DNA from: Huaxiibacter chinensis
GTDB taxonomy: Bacteria > Pseudomonadota > Gammaproteobacteria > Enterobacterales > Enterobacteriaceae
Assembly: GCF_022171985.1 (NCBI RefSeq)
Contig: NZ_JAJVHF010000001.1
Span: 186,001 to 250,000 of the forward strand
Reading direction: 5' to 3'
DNA length: 64,000 nt
Shown: piece by piece, positions 53,682 through 63,995 of the stretch
Numbering within the stretch: position 1 is the stretch's first letter
Layout: every line of letters starts with the position of its first letter
Program-made: the position numbers and the translations under genes
Notes under the pieces: model-generated
Database searches by the model: none
What the model saw: the letters and a program-made list of their open reading frames with translations, nothing else
Told to the model about the DNA's origin: nothing

Positions 53682-55220
53682 TTATGAGCCGATAAATTCT
53701 TCTACTTCGTTTTTGATGAGGGTGACGTGCGGCCCATAGACCACCTGCACGCCCTCGCCACGCACAAAGGCACCGCGACTGCCGAGCAGGGAGAAGCCCT
53801 CAATGTTGACGCTCTGCGGATTTTTTACGGTGACCCGCAGCCGGGTCGCGCAGCAGTCGACATCGATAATATTGTCGCGCCCGCCCAGGGCCTCCACGAT
53901 CCCTGCCGCCCTTTCATTACCCACCTGCACGGGTTGGACAGGTTCATCGCGCTCCGCTTCACGTCCCGGCGTATTGAGTTGACGCCAGCCGATCAGGAAG
54001 CGGAAAGAGAAGTAGTAGAGGCAGAACATGACCGCGCCAAGCGGCAGCATGAGTAGCCAGTTGGTTTTCGCATTCCCCTGCAGCACGCCGAAGAGCAGGA
54101 AGTCGATCAGGCCGCCAGAGAAGGTTTGCCCGACGGTAATTTCCAGCATATGCGTCAGCATAAAAGCCACGCCGGTCAGGACGATATGCACGCCATAGAG
54201 CAGCGGTGCGCAGAACATGAAGGCAAACTCCAGCGGCTCGGTGATGCCGGTAACAAACGCCGTCAGCGCGGCTGAGAGCATCAGGCTCGCCACTTTTTTA
54301 CGGTTTTCTGGTCGGGCGGAGTGGTAAATGGCCAGCGCGGCGCCTGGTAAACCAAACATAAAGTCGGCGAAACGTCCCGCCATAAAGCGTGACACCCCAA
54401 TGTAGTACTGGGTAACAGAGGGATCGGTAAGCTGGGCAAAAAAGATTTTTTGCGTACCCTGCACCAGTTGCCCGTTCACTATCGCCTCACCGCCAACGCT
54501 GGTCAGCCAGAAAGGCAGATAAAAGAGATGATGAAGCCCAAGCGGAATCAGACATTTCAGGATCATGCCGTAAATGAGCGTGCCAATGTAACCGGTTTGC
54601 TCCACCAGCCCGCCCAGATGGGTGATACCAGCCTGAATGGGCGGCCAGATCCAGAACAGTGCCGCACCAAGAAATATGGCAAAGAAGGATCCGATAATGG
54701 GTACGCAACGCGAGCCGCTGAAGAAGGCGAGCAAACTGGGTAGCTCCGTTTTACCGAAGCGTTTTTGTACCCAAAAGGCCAGCAGCCCGCTCATGATCCC
54801 GCCCATCACCCCGGTCTGTAGCGTAGTGATGCCCATGACGTTTGCCTGCCCCGCACCGGCGAGGTTGTCCGTCGCCAGCGTACCGGTGATCAGTAACAGC
54901 GCGCTGATGGCTTTATTCATAACGATAAAGCACAGCACGGCCGCCAGTCCTGCCGTTCCCTTATCGCTACGCGCCATACCAACGGCAATCCCCACGGCAA
55001 AGAGCAGTGACAGATTATCGAAGACGACACTGCCGCAAAGTTTCATCACGGTAAAAAGGGTCTGGATAATGTGGTTATCCAGGATGGGATAGGTCGCGAG
55101 GGTTACCGGGTTAGTGAATACGCCGCCAAAGCCCAGCAGCAACCCGGCGGCAGGCAGGACAGCAATAGGCAACATAAACGACTTTCCGAGGTTTTGTGCT
55201 CCGGCGAACAGTTTGCTCAT
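53682..55220 (-). CDS. PTS EIICB permease, glucose/GlcNAc/maltose type
   Basis: 512 residues. EIIC domain (~1-390) with ~10 helices and the family element GITEPLEFAFMFCAPLLYGVH; linker; EIIB domain (~430-512) with phosphocysteine motif DCCATRLRVTV. Related to PtsG/NagE/MalX. It needs a separate EIIA (probably Crr). Presumed to import and phosphorylate the sulfated sugar handled by the downstream sulfatase. First gene of a six-gene operon, facing the maturase gene. Confidence 0.9.
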   Translation of the reverse strand: MSKLFAGAQNLGKSFMLPIAVLPAAGLLLGFGGVFTNPVTLATYPILDNHIIQTLFTVMKLCGSVVFDNLSLLFAVGIAVGMARSDKGTAGLAAVLCFIVMNKAISALLLITGTLATDNLAGAGQANVMGITTLQTGVMGGIMSGLLAFWVQKRFGKTELPSLLAFFSGSRCVPIIGSFFAIFLGAALFWIWPPIQAGITHLGGLVEQTGYIGTLIYGMILKCLIPLGLHHLFYLPFWLTSVGGEAIVNGQLVQGTQKIFFAQLTDPSVTQYYIGVSRFMAGRFADFMFGLPGAALAIYHSARPENRKKVASLMLSAALTAFVTGITEPLEFAFMFCAPLLYGVHIVLTGVAFMLTHMLEITVGQTFSGGLIDFLLFGVLQGNAKTNWLLMLPLGAVMFCLYYFSFRFLIGWRQLNTPGREAERDEPVQPVQVGNERAAGIVEALGGRDNIIDVDCCATRLRVTVKNPQSVNIEGFSLLGSRGAFVRGEGVQVVYGPHVTLIKNEVEEFIGS

Positions 55221-55243
55221 AAAGACCCCTGATATTGGTGCAG

Positions 55244-55291
55244 TGAAGTTTTAATTTCATTTTATATGTGTTTATATGAAATATATATTTC
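55244..55291. promoter_or_regulatory. Two operator-like dyads in the divergent promoter
   Basis: TGAAGTTTTAATTTCA (55244-55259) and a perfect GAAATATATATTTC palindrome (55278-55291), 33 bp apart, both of the TGAA...ATTTC form typical of RpiR-family operators. Likely targets of the RpiR regulator encoded in the operon. Confidence 0.55.
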
Positions 55292-55330
55292 GATCATTTC
55301 TCCGCCATGTCAAAACGCATTGACAGAAAA

Positions 55331-55344
55331 GTGAGCAATATCAC
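55331..55344. promoter_or_regulatory. CRP-like site between PTS and maturase genes
   Basis: GTGAGCAATATCAC has perfect GTGA-N6-TCAC arms; it lies 36 bp upstream of the maturase start and ~110 bp from the PTS start, so catabolite control of either side is plausible. Confidence 0.65.
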
Positions 55345-55379
55345 GTATTCGCAGCGGGACAATCACCCGAGGAGTTGCT

Positions 55380-56597
55380 ATGAATCGTCCGTTTCATCTT
55401 ATGGCCAAACCGGTCAGCTATCAGTGCAATATCGCCTGTGATTACTGCTTTTATCTGGAAAAGGAGCAAGGCACGCTGAAGCCACGGAAAGCCACGCGCC
55501 ATATGGACGAGCCGACCCTGGAGGCCTACGTGCGTCAATACATTGAGGCTCACCCCGGTGACGAGGTCGAGTTCACCTGGCAAGGCGGGGAACCGACGCT
55601 GGCCGGGATTGCTTTTTATGAGAATGCGCTGCGGTTACAGCAAAAATATGCCCGCGGAAAACGTATCACTAACAGTATTCAGACCAATGGTGTCCTGATC
55701 GACGAGGCGTGGGCAACGTTTCTGGCGACCCATCATTTTCTGGTGGGTCTCTCTGTCGATGGGCCACAGTGGTTACACGATACCTACCGAAAAACCCGCA
55801 GCGACCAGTCGGTGTTTAACAAGGTGATCAACGCCATGCGCCTGCTTCAGGAAAAGGGGGTGGAGGTAAACGTATTAGCCGTGGTGAATAACGTCACGGC
55901 CGCGCACCCACAGGCGATTTATCATTTTCTCACCCGTGAACTCAAGGCCGGGCACGTGCAGTTTATTCCCGCCGTCGAACAGCGGCCGGTGAAAGAGAAA
56001 TATGGCGAACTCTTGTATCCCCAGTCGTTATCAGGGGGGACAGTAACGGAGTGGTCTGTTTCAGGCGAACAGTGGGGAGCGTTTATCAATGGCGTGTTTG
56101 ACCTGTGGGTCAGGCAGGACGTGGGACGGGTATATGTTCAGATGTTCGACAGTGCGCTGGCGGCCTGGCTTGGTGAAAAGCCCTCGCTGTGCGTCATGCA
56201 GTCGTCCTGCGGATTTGGGCTGGTAGTTGAACAGAATGGCGATGTCTTTAGCTGCGATCACTATGTCTATCCGGAACACCGGCTCGGCAACCTGAAGCGG
56301 GACAGTCTGGCGAAAATGGTCAATGGCCGACAGCAGCGGAAATTTGGCATGGCTAAAACGGAGGTATCCGGGGAGTGCATGCGCTGCCCGTGGCGTTTCG
56401 CCTGCCACGGCGGCTGCCCGAAGCACCGTATTCATAAAAGCGGCGAACGCTGGCATAACCATTTATGCGCGGGATATAAAGCGATCTTCCGCCACATGGA
56501 CCCGTATATGCGATATATGGCGGAACAAATTGCCCAAAGACGTCCACCTGCCGGCGTGATGGATGTCGCGCCCATGATTGCCGCTGAGCAAGATTAG
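55380..56597 (+). CDS. Anaerobic sulfatase-maturating enzyme (radical SAM)
   Basis: 405 residues, anSME family (E. coli YidF/AslB-like). Radical-SAM cluster motif CNIACDYC (Cys16, 20, 23), then a C-terminal SPASM region with CMRCPWRFACHGGCPKH for auxiliary Fe-S clusters. Converts the sulfatase active-site Cys to formylglycine in the cytoplasm, without oxygen. SD GAGGAG seven bases before the ATG. Divergent from the PTS-sulfatase operon, which encodes its likely client. Confidence 0.93.
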   Translation: MNRPFHLMAKPVSYQCNIACDYCFYLEKEQGTLKPRKATRHMDEPTLEAYVRQYIEAHPGDEVEFTWQGGEPTLAGIAFYENALRLQQKYARGKRITNSIQTNGVLIDEAWATFLATHHFLVGLSVDGPQWLHDTYRKTRSDQSVFNKVINAMRLLQEKGVEVNVLAVVNNVTAAHPQAIYHFLTRELKAGHVQFIPAVEQRPVKEKYGELLYPQSLSGGTVTEWSVSGEQWGAFINGVFDLWVRQDVGRVYVQMFDSALAAWLGEKPSLCVMQSSCGFGLVVEQNGDVFSCDHYVYPEHRLGNLKRDSLAKMVNGRQQRKFGMAKTEVSGECMRCPWRFACHGGCPKHRIHKSGERWHNHLCAGYKAIFRHMDPYMRYMAEQIAQRRPPAGVMDVAPMIAAEQD

Positions 56598-56627
56598 CCC
56601 GATAAGCGACGCGCCATCGGGCCTGTT

Positions 56628-58532
56628 TCAGGCCGCGCTCTTTTTCTTCCTGAACGGTTTTTTTGCCGCGCCCGGGGCCACCATTCCTCTGAACTGGCGT
56701 ACCGGGGTGCTGCGCGCCTGATTGATCAGCTCATATAATGTCCCCACCAGCGGCTGCATAAAGTCCTGGTAGCGGGACTGTTTCTCGCTGATTTTCGTCA
56801 GGATCGATTCCCAGTGCGCGGTCATGTCAGGGCGGGTCGCCATTTCAGGAAGGGAGTGCACCAGCGCTCTGCCCGGATCCGTGGAGTGAATGTAGCGCCC
56901 TTTCTTGATTAAAAATCCGCGCTTAAACAGCAGTTCAATGATCCCGGCGCGGGTGGCTTCGGTGCCTAATCCATCCGTGGCGCGCAGGATTTTTTTCAGG
57001 TCTTTATCCTGCACAAAGCGGGCGATACCGGTCATGGCAGAGAGCAGCGTGGCGTCGGTAAAATGGCGCGGCGGCTGAGTCTGACGCTCAACGACCTCCC
57101 CTTTTTCGCACAACAGTTCATCGCCTTTGGCAACCACTGGCAGCGGCGTACCGTCATTTTCTTCATCACGCTCTTTATTGCCCAGCAGCGTGCGCCAGCC
57201 TGCCTCCGCCAGGAAACGGGCTTTGGCTACAAACTTCGCTTTAGCAATTTCCAGCTCGATAACGCATTTGCGGAACATCGCATCGGGGCAGAACTGCATT
57301 AAATACTGGCGGGCGACCAGCGAGTAAATCTTCGATTCATTCTCGGTCAGATTAACGGCGCTGCTGCGTGCCGTGGGGATGATGGCGTGGTGAGCATCGA
57401 CTTTTTTATCGTCCCAGCAGCGGTTACGCGTGTCGGGGTTTACGACCGGCTGCGGCAGCAAATCGTGGGTATGCACCGCAATGGCATTCAGCACCGCATG
57501 ACGCCCGGCAAAATGCTCTTCCGGAAGATAGCGGCTGTCTGAACGCGGATAGGTAATCAGCTTGTGCGTTTCATAGAGTTTCTGACAAATATCGAGCACG
57601 TTTTGCGCGCTCATACCAAAGCGTTTGCCCGCTTCAATCTGCAACGCGGAGAGCGAAAACGGCAGCGGAGCCGGTTCTGATTCCCGTTTATCGTTATAGC
57701 TGGTGACGATAGCGGGCTGGCCCGCGATGCGATTGACCACATGATCGGCCAGCGGACGGTGTAATAACCGCCCCTCTTCATCCTGATAAGGTTCACACGC
57801 CTCGCTTGGCTGCCAGACGGCGACAAAACGCTCCTCTTTCGGGGTGACGATGTGCGCCTTCACCTCAAAGAAATCTTTCGCCACGAAGTTTTCGATCTCT
57901 TCATCGCGACGCACCACCATCCCCAGAACGGGCGTTTGCACACGCCCGACGGACAGCACGCCCTGATAGCCGGCATTGCGGCCCAGGATGGTATAGGCGC
58001 GAGTCATATTGATGCCGTACAGCCAGTCGGCGCGCGCGCGGGCCAGGGCAGAAACACACAGCGGAATAAACTCACTGTTCGCACGCAGGCGCGAAATGGC
58101 GCGTTCGACCGCCTGCGGGTTAAGATCGTTTATCAGGCAGCGTTGAACCTGCTGGCGTTTTTCAGGGGCGAGGTCAAGATAATCGAGTACCTCATCGACC
58201 AGCAGCTGTCCTTCCCTGTCCGGGTCACCCGCGTGAACCACTTCAGACGCATCATGAAGAAAACGCTTAATGACATTAAGCTGTTTCGTCACCGACGGGC
58301 GAGGCTGCAATTTCCATTTCTCAGGTACGATGGGCAGATCGTTGAGGTTCCAGCGCGCATACCGGCTGTCATAGACATCCGGCTGCGCCTGCTCAAGCAG
58401 GTGACCAATACACCAGGTCACCACCTGTCCGTTGCCGCACTCAATAAAGCCGTCGCCTTTGCGATGCGGCTTAGGCAGCACATCGGCAATGGCACGCGCC
58501 AGGCTTGGCTTTTCCGCAATGAACAACCGCAT
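56628..58532 (-). CDS. topB: DNA topoisomerase III
   Basis: 634 residues from [10 protein letters not shown] (E. coli 653). Type IA topoisomerase that decatenates replication and recombination intermediates. Toprim Glu7 and DPDREGQ (~103-109), catalytic Tyr328 in ITYPRSD. The C-terminal basic tail is short ([11 protein letters not shown]), about 19 residues less than E. coli. Begins 4 bp after selD. Confidence 0.96.
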   Translation of the reverse strand: MRLFIAEKPSLARAIADVLPKPHRKGDGFIECGNGQVVTWCIGHLLEQAQPDVYDSRYARWNLNDLPIVPEKWKLQPRPSVTKQLNVIKRFLHDASEVVHAGDPDREGQLLVDEVLDYLDLAPEKRQQVQRCLINDLNPQAVERAISRLRANSEFIPLCVSALARARADWLYGINMTRAYTILGRNAGYQGVLSVGRVQTPVLGMVVRRDEEIENFVAKDFFEVKAHIVTPKEERFVAVWQPSEACEPYQDEEGRLLHRPLADHVVNRIAGQPAIVTSYNDKRESEPAPLPFSLSALQIEAGKRFGMSAQNVLDICQKLYETHKLITYPRSDSRYLPEEHFAGRHAVLNAIAVHTHDLLPQPVVNPDTRNRCWDDKKVDAHHAIIPTARSSAVNLTENESKIYSLVARQYLMQFCPDAMFRKCVIELEIAKAKFVAKARFLAEAGWRTLLGNKERDEENDGTPLPVVAKGDELLCEKGEVVERQTQPPRHFTDATLLSAMTGIARFVQDKDLKKILRATDGLGTEATRAGIIELLFKRGFLIKKGRYIHSTDPGRALVHSLPEMATRPDMTAHWESILTKISEKQSRYQDFMQPLVGTLYELINQARSTPVRQFRGMVAPGAAKKPFRKKKSAA

Positions 58533-58536
58533 GAAA

Positions 58537-59580
58537 TTAACGAATCTCAATCATCGGACGTCCGCCGCGCGCGGTCACCAGCTCACCGATTGCGGTCAGC
58601 GTGATGCCAAACTCTGCCGCCGTGGCTTTTACCTCGGCTTCGGCTTCTGGCGTGACCGCCAGCAACAGCCCGCCGGAGGTTTGCGGATCGCACAGCAGAT
58701 CGCGCCATTCAGCAGGCATTTCACCCATCAGATGACCGTAGCTGGCGAAGTTACGCTGGGTTCCGCCAGGCACGGCGCCCTGGGCGATGTACTCTTCAAC
58801 GCCCGGCAGCTTAGGAATGTCCTGGAACCGGACCTGTGCCTGAACGCCTGCACCCTGACACATTTCGCTGAGATGGCCCAGCAGCCCAAAACCGGTCACG
58901 TCGGTCATCGCCTTCACGCCGTCGATATTGGCAAAGGCGGCGCCCGCAAGGTTCATCTGGCACATCACTTCCGTCGCCAGACCAATATGCTCGGGTTTGA
59001 GCAGCGATTTTTTCTCGGCCGTGGTTAACACGCCAATACCCAGCGGCTTGGTGAGGTATAGCTGACATCCGGCCTGCGCGGTGCTGTTGCGCTTGACGCG
59101 TTCGGTCGGCACGATGCCGGTTACCGCAAGGCCGAAGATCGGTTCAGGTGCGTCAATCGAGTGACCGCCCGCCAGTGCGATACCCGCCTGCTGGCAGGCA
59201 AAGCGACCGCCTTCGATCACGTCACGGGCGATTTCCGGTGCCAGGGTATTGATTGGCCAGCCCAGAATAGCGATCGCCATGATCGGTTTGCCGCCCATGG
59301 CAAAAATATCGCTAATGGCATTGGTGGCTGCAATACGACCAAAATCAAAAGGATTATCAACGATCGGCATAAAGAAATCGGTGGTGCTGATGACGCTGGT
59401 GCCATTCCCTAAATCATAAACTGCTGCATCGTCACGCGTTTCATTGCCAACAAGCAGGTTCGGGTCGACAAACTTTGCCTGCTCACTGTGCAGGATGGTT
59501 TCCAGCACTTTCGGCGAAATTTTACAACCGCAACCGGCTCCGTGGCTGTACTGCGTTAAACGAATAGTTTGCTCGCTCAT
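58537..59580 (-). CDS. selD: Selenophosphate synthetase SelD
   Basis: 347 residues from ATG 59580, with AGGAG six bases upstream; a two-codon-earlier ATG overlaps the SD. Makes selenophosphate from selenide and ATP for selenocysteine and selenouridine. Catalytic Cys17 and Lys20 in GAGCGCK (Cys, not selenocysteine), AIRS/PurM-type fold. Upstream of topB as in E. coli. Confidence 0.97.
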   Translation of the reverse strand: MSEQTIRLTQYSHGAGCGCKISPKVLETILHSEQAKFVDPNLLVGNETRDDAAVYDLGNGTSVISTTDFFMPIVDNPFDFGRIAATNAISDIFAMGGKPIMAIAILGWPINTLAPEIARDVIEGGRFACQQAGIALAGGHSIDAPEPIFGLAVTGIVPTERVKRNSTAQAGCQLYLTKPLGIGVLTTAEKKSLLKPEHIGLATEVMCQMNLAGAAFANIDGVKAMTDVTGFGLLGHLSEMCQGAGVQAQVRFQDIPKLPGVEEYIAQGAVPGGTQRNFASYGHLMGEMPAEWRDLLCDPQTSGGLLLAVTPEAEAEVKATAAEFGITLTAIGELVTARGGRPMIEIR

Positions 59581-59642
59581 GGACATCTCCTGTCATTACT
59601 CTGGCGCTATGGTAGCGCTCATTCCTTAAAGAGGTAAGTATG

Positions 59643-59683
59643 ACTGTCTGAATTCTGGGGCAGATGCTCAGAATCCAGACAGT
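59643..59683. terminator. Long hairpin between ydjA and selD
   Basis: ACTGTCTGAATTCTG / CAGAATCCAGACAGT, a 15-bp stem with one mismatch and an 11-base loop, just past the ydjA stop. TTTT follows on the plus strand only, so its direction is unclear. Confidence 0.5.
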
Positions 59684-59694
59684 TTTGCGTCAAA

Positions 59695-60246
59695 TCAGAA
59701 ACGGGTGACGAAAGGAGAGGTATCCGGCACGGTGATAGTGCTGGACGCTTTAAGCTGAGGCGTACCCAGATAGAGGAAACCGACAATCTTGTCATGCTCG
59801 CCGCAGGCGAACCCTTCACGTACCGCTGGGCTGTCCGTCAGCGGGCCGGTACGCCAGATACCGTTAAACCCTTGCGCCAGAGCCGCCATCTGCATCGCCA
59901 TCACGGCACAACCGGCGGACATCTCCTGTTCCCAGACCGGGACTTTATGTTCCGGCTGACATTTTGCGACAACGGCGATAATCATTGGCGCACGGAACGG
60001 ACCGCTACGCGCTTTCTCAATTCCCTTTTCATCCTGGCCTGCCGCCACGGCGCCTTTTTCCAGGACAGAACTGAAACGTTCGCGTCCTTCACCTTCTATA
60101 ACAAAGAAGTGCCACGGCTGCAGGGTGCCATGATCCGGTGCGCGCATACCGGCGCGCAGAATGTTTTCCAGCTGCTCGCCCGCAGGCGCAGGTTCCGCCA
60201 GACGTGACGCGCTACGACGGTTAACAAGCAGTTCAAGTGCATCCAT
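59695..60246 (-). CDS. ydjA: Nitroreductase-family protein YdjA
   Basis: 183 residues, same as E. coli YdjA, the minimal nitroreductase fold. FMN-dependent oxidoreductase; natural substrate unknown. FMN-phosphate contact [12 protein letters not shown] (~residues 9-20), [14 protein letters not shown], and [10 protein letters not shown] near the second FMN site. SD AGGAGTTAACT. Divergent from sppA. Confidence 0.94.
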   Translation of the reverse strand: MDALELLVNRRSASRLAEPAPAGEQLENILRAGMRAPDHGTLQPWHFFVIEGEGRERFSSVLEKGAVAAGQDEKGIEKARSGPFRAPMIIAVVAKCQPEHKVPVWEQEMSAGCAVMAMQMAALAQGFNGIWRTGPLTDSPAVREGFACGEHDKIVGFLYLGTPQLKASSTITVPDTSPFVTRF

Positions 60247-60411
60247 TAGTTAACTCCTGTCATCAAAATTATCTACAAAATTAACACGAGAGTAGACTTT
60301 GTTACAGCGTAGCGGGCGATTCCTGCTGACAAGTGGCGGTTGGGTCATTACGATATCCGCACATTGCCGCCCATCGTGGCGGAACCGTAAATATCTGGAC
60401 AGGGAGAATAC

Positions 60412-62268
60412 ATGCGAACCCTTTGGCGAATTTTTGCCGGATTCTTTAAATGGACGTGGCGACTGCTTAATTTTGTCCGCCAGCTGGTGATGAACATTTT
60501 CTTCATCGCCCTGATCCTGGTCTGTGCAGGTATCTGGATGCACATCAACAGCGCCAGTCAGCCACAGCATGCTGAGCGCGGCGCGCTGCTGTTAGATATT
60601 ACGGGCGTTATTGTGGACAAACCGTCCAGCAGCAACCGTCTGGGCGTGATTGGCCGTCAGCTGTTCGGGTCAACCTCTGATCGCCTGCAGGAGAACTCCC
60701 TGTTTGATATCGTCGACGCCATCCGCCAGGCGAAGGATGACCGGAACATTACCGGCATCGTGCTCGACCTGAAGAACTTTGCCGGGGCCGATCAGCCCTC
60801 CATGCAGTATATCGGCAAAGCGCTGCGTGAATTCCGCGATACCGGCAAGCCCGTTATTGCCGTCGGCGATAGCTACAGCCAGGGGCAATACTATCTGGCG
60901 AGTTTTGCCAATAAAATCTGGCTGTCCCCGTACGGTACGGTCGACCTGCACGGGTTCGCCACCAACGGCCTGTACTACAAGTCCCTGCTGGATAAGCTGA
61001 AAGTGACCACGCATGTTTTCCGCGTGGGCACCTATAAATCTGCCGTTGAGCCGTTCATCCGCGATGATATGTCTCCCGCCGCGCGTGAAGCGGACAGCCG
61101 CTGGATTGGCGAGCTGTGGAACAATTATCTCACCACCGTGGCAGCGAACCGTCAGATTACCCCTGAGCAGGTCTTCCCGGGCGCGCAGGCCCTGCTGCAA
61201 GGTCTGCAAAAAACGGAAGGCGATACGGCGAAATATGCGCTGGACAACAAACTGGTTGATGCACTGGGTTCAAGCGCCGATATCGAAAAAGCGCTGACTA
61301 AACAGTTCGGCTGGAGCAAAGAAGAGAAAAATTACAGTGCGATCAGCCTGTATGATTACACGCCGAAAAAACCGGAGGAGAAAGGCGGCAGCATCGCCGT
61401 AGTCTTCGCCAATGGCGCAATCATGGACGGTGAAGAAACGCCGGGCAACGTCGGCGGGGATACTACCGCGTCGCAAATTCGCGATGCCCGACTCGATCCG
61501 AAGGTGAAAGCCATTGTCCTGCGCGTTAACAGCCCGGGCGGCAGCGTAAGCGCGTCTGAAGTGATCCGCGCGGAACTGGCGGCGGCACGCGCGGCGGGTA
61601 AACCGGTGGTGGTGTCTATGGGCGGCATGGCAGCCTCAGGCGGTTACTGGATTTCGACGCCAGCGAACTACATTGTTGCCAACCCCAGCACGCTGACAGG
61701 CTCTATCGGCATCTTCGGGGTGATTAACACCGTGGAAAACAGTCTGGATTATCTGGGCGTGCATACGGATGGCGTGGCGACCTCGCCGCTGGCAGACGTA
61801 GCCGTCACCAAATCCTTACCGCCGGAAGTGGCGCAGATGATGCAGCTGAGCATCGAAAATGGCTACAAACGCTTTATTGGTCTGGTTGCCGCCTCGCGTA
61901 AGTCGACGCCTGAGCAGGTCGATAAGATTGCCCAGGGCCATGTCTGGACAGGCCAGGATGCGAAGAGCAACGGCCTGGTTGACAGCCTGGGTGATTTCGA
62001 TGACGCCGTAGCGAAAGCCGCAGAGCTGGCAAAAGTGAAACAGTGGCATGTGGAATATTACCAGGATGAACCGACGTTCTTTGACCGGGTAATGAACAGC
62101 ATGTCCGGTACGGTGAGCGCCGCGCTGCCAGACGCCCTTCAGGCCTGGCTGCCTGCACCGGTTGCCTCGGCGGCAAACGTGGTGAAGACTGAAAGCGATA
62201 AACTGGCGGCCTTCAACGATCCACAAAATCGTTACGCATTTTGTCTGACCTGCGCTAACGTTCGTTAA
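60412..62268 (+). CDS. sppA: Signal peptide peptidase / protease IV SppA
   Basis: 618 residues, identical length to E. coli. Inner-membrane serine protease (S49) that degrades released signal peptides; N-terminal membrane anchor at ~25-45. Catalytic Lys209 (TYKSAVEPF) and Ser409 (MAASGGYW) fall at the E. coli positions. SD AGGGAGAATAC. A terminator follows, then ansA. Confidence 0.97.
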   Translation: MRTLWRIFAGFFKWTWRLLNFVRQLVMNIFFIALILVCAGIWMHINSASQPQHAERGALLLDITGVIVDKPSSSNRLGVIGRQLFGSTSDRLQENSLFDIVDAIRQAKDDRNITGIVLDLKNFAGADQPSMQYIGKALREFRDTGKPVIAVGDSYSQGQYYLASFANKIWLSPYGTVDLHGFATNGLYYKSLLDKLKVTTHVFRVGTYKSAVEPFIRDDMSPAAREADSRWIGELWNNYLTTVAANRQITPEQVFPGAQALLQGLQKTEGDTAKYALDNKLVDALGSSADIEKALTKQFGWSKEEKNYSAISLYDYTPKKPEEKGGSIAVVFANGAIMDGEETPGNVGGDTTASQIRDARLDPKVKAIVLRVNSPGGSVSASEVIRAELAAARAAGKPVVVSMGGMAASGGYWISTPANYIVANPSTLTGSIGIFGVINTVENSLDYLGVHTDGVATSPLADVAVTKSLPPEVAQMMQLSIENGYKRFIGLVAASRKSTPEQVDKIAQGHVWTGQDAKSNGLVDSLGDFDDAVAKAAELAKVKQWHVEYYQDEPTFFDRVMNSMSGTVSAALPDALQAWLPAPVASAANVVKTESDKLAAFNDPQNRYAFCLTCANVR

Positions 62269-62274
62269 TCCCCG

Positions 62275-62302
62275 TCCCCTCTTCCACGAAGAGGGGATTT
62301 TT
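62275..62302 (+). terminator. Terminator between sppA and ansA
   Basis: TCCCCTCTT / AAGAGGGGA stem, 5-base loop, five T; 7 bp past sppA. Confidence 0.85.
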
Positions 62303-62327
62303 CTTTGAAGCACAAGAACACACAACC

Positions 62328-63344
62328 ATGCAGAAGAAATCAATTTATGTGGCGTATACCGGCGGTACCATCGGTATGCAACGCTCAGAAAATGGCTACA
62401 TCCCGGTTTCCGGCCACCTGCAACGCCAGCTTGCGCTCATGCCGGAGTTTCATCGCCCGGAGATGCCAGACTTCACCATCCATGAATATACCCCGCTGAT
62501 GGATTCATCCGATATGACGCCGGAAGACTGGCAGCATATCGCCGACGATATCAAAGCCCATTATGACGAGTATGATGGCTTCGTGATCCTGCACGGCACC
62601 GACACCATGGCGTTCACCGCCTCGGCGCTCTCGTTCATGCTGGAAAATCTGAGCAAACCCGTGATTGTGACCGGCTCGCAAATCCCGCTGGCGGAGTTGC
62701 GGTCGGACGGGCAAACCAATCTGCTGAACTCGCTGTATGTCGCGGCCAATTACCCGATTAACGAAGTGACGTTGTTCTTCAACAACACGCTGTTTCGCGG
62801 CAACCGCACCACCAAAGCACACGCCGACGGCTTTAATGCCTTTGCTTCGCCAAACCTGCAGCCGCTGCTGGAGGCCGGGATCCACATTCGTCGTCTGGGG
62901 ACCCCACCGGCACCCCATACGGTGGGCGAGCTGATTGTGCATCCTATTACGCCGCAGCCCATTGGCGTGGTGACAATCTACCCTGGCATCTCCGCTGACG
63001 TGGTGAGCAACTTCCTGCGCCAGCCGGTCAAAGCGCTGATTCTGCGCTCCTATGGCGTGGGCAACGCGCCGCAGAATGGCGCGTTCCTCAAAGAGCTGCA
63101 GGAAGCCAGCGATCGCGGGATCGTGGTGGTTAACCTGACGCAGTGCATGTCCGGCAAGGTCAATATGGGTGGATATGCCACCGGCAATGCGCTGGCGCAC
63201 GCCGGCGTCATCAGTGGTTTTGATATGACGGTGGAAGCGACGCTGACTAAACTTCATTACTTACTGAGTCAGGATCTGGATATACAGTCCATTCGTCTCG
63301 CCATGATGCAAAACCTGCGCGGCGAACTGACCCCCGACGAATAA
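62328..63344 (+). CDS. ansA: L-asparaginase I (cytoplasmic)
   Basis: 338 residues, E. coli length. Hydrolyses asparagine to aspartate and ammonia. Catalytic Thr14 in YTGGTIGM and the second Thr in LHGTDTMAF (~residues 88-96); no signal peptide, as expected for type I. No strong SD before the ATG. Nine bp upstream of pncA, so co-transcribed. Confidence 0.97.
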   Translation: MQKKSIYVAYTGGTIGMQRSENGYIPVSGHLQRQLALMPEFHRPEMPDFTIHEYTPLMDSSDMTPEDWQHIADDIKAHYDEYDGFVILHGTDTMAFTASALSFMLENLSKPVIVTGSQIPLAELRSDGQTNLLNSLYVAANYPINEVTLFFNNTLFRGNRTTKAHADGFNAFASPNLQPLLEAGIHIRRLGTPPAPHTVGELIVHPITPQPIGVVTIYPGISADVVSNFLRQPVKALILRSYGVGNAPQNGAFLKELQEASDRGIVVVNLTQCMSGKVNMGGYATGNALAHAGVISGFDMTVEATLTKLHYLLSQDLDIQSIRLAMMQNLRGELTPDE

Positions 63345-63353
63345 GGAGTCGCT

Positions 63354-63995
63354 ATGAGCCAACGAGCTTTGTTATTGGTTGATCTACAAAATGATTTTTG
63401 CGCCGGTGGCGCGCTGGCCGTTGCGGAAGGTGACAGTACTATTGATGTTGCTAATGCGCTGATTGACTGGTGCAAGGCGCGTGGCGACGCGGTGGTCGCA
63501 AGCCAGGACTGGCACCCGGCAAACCACGGCAGCTTTGCCAGCCAGCATCAGGTTGAGCCCTTCACGCAGGGTGAACTCAACGGGCTGGCGCAAACCTTCT
63601 GGCCCGATCACTGTGTGCAAAACACAGAGGGGGCAGAACTGCACCCGCTGTTGGATCAAAAAGCGATCGACGCGGTTTTTCATAAAGGCGAAAATGTCGG
63701 CATCGACAGCTACAGCGCGTTTTTTGATAACGGACACCGGCAAAAAACGGCGCTGGATGACTGGCTGCGTCATCATGAAATTAACGAACTGATCGTCATG
63801 GGCCTGGCCACGGACTATTGCGTTAAGTTTACCGTGCTGGATGCGTTGCAGCTGGGGTATACCGTTAACGTTATCACCGACGGTTGCCGGGGCGTCAATA
63901 TCCAGGCTCAGGACAGCACGCACGCATTTATGGAGATGTCGGTTGCGGGGGCCACCCTCTTTACGCTGGCCGACTGGCAAGAGACGCAGGCGTAG
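63354..63995 (+). CDS. pncA: Nicotinamidase PncA
   Basis: 213 residues, E. coli length. Deamidates nicotinamide to nicotinate in NAD salvage; also activates pyrazinamide. Catalytic Asp10 (LVDLQND), Lys in the SYSAFFD region and nucleophile Cys156 (ATDYCVKF); metal-binding DWHPANHGSF. SD AAGGAG precedes the ATG. The gene ends five bases before the window edge. Confidence 0.97.
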   Translation: MSQRALLLVDLQNDFCAGGALAVAEGDSTIDVANALIDWCKARGDAVVASQDWHPANHGSFASQHQVEPFTQGELNGLAQTFWPDHCVQNTEGAELHPLLDQKAIDAVFHKGENVGIDSYSAFFDNGHRQKTALDDWLRHHEINELIVMGLATDYCVKFTVLDALQLGYTVNVITDGCRGVNIQAQDSTHAFMEMSVAGATLFTLADWQETQA

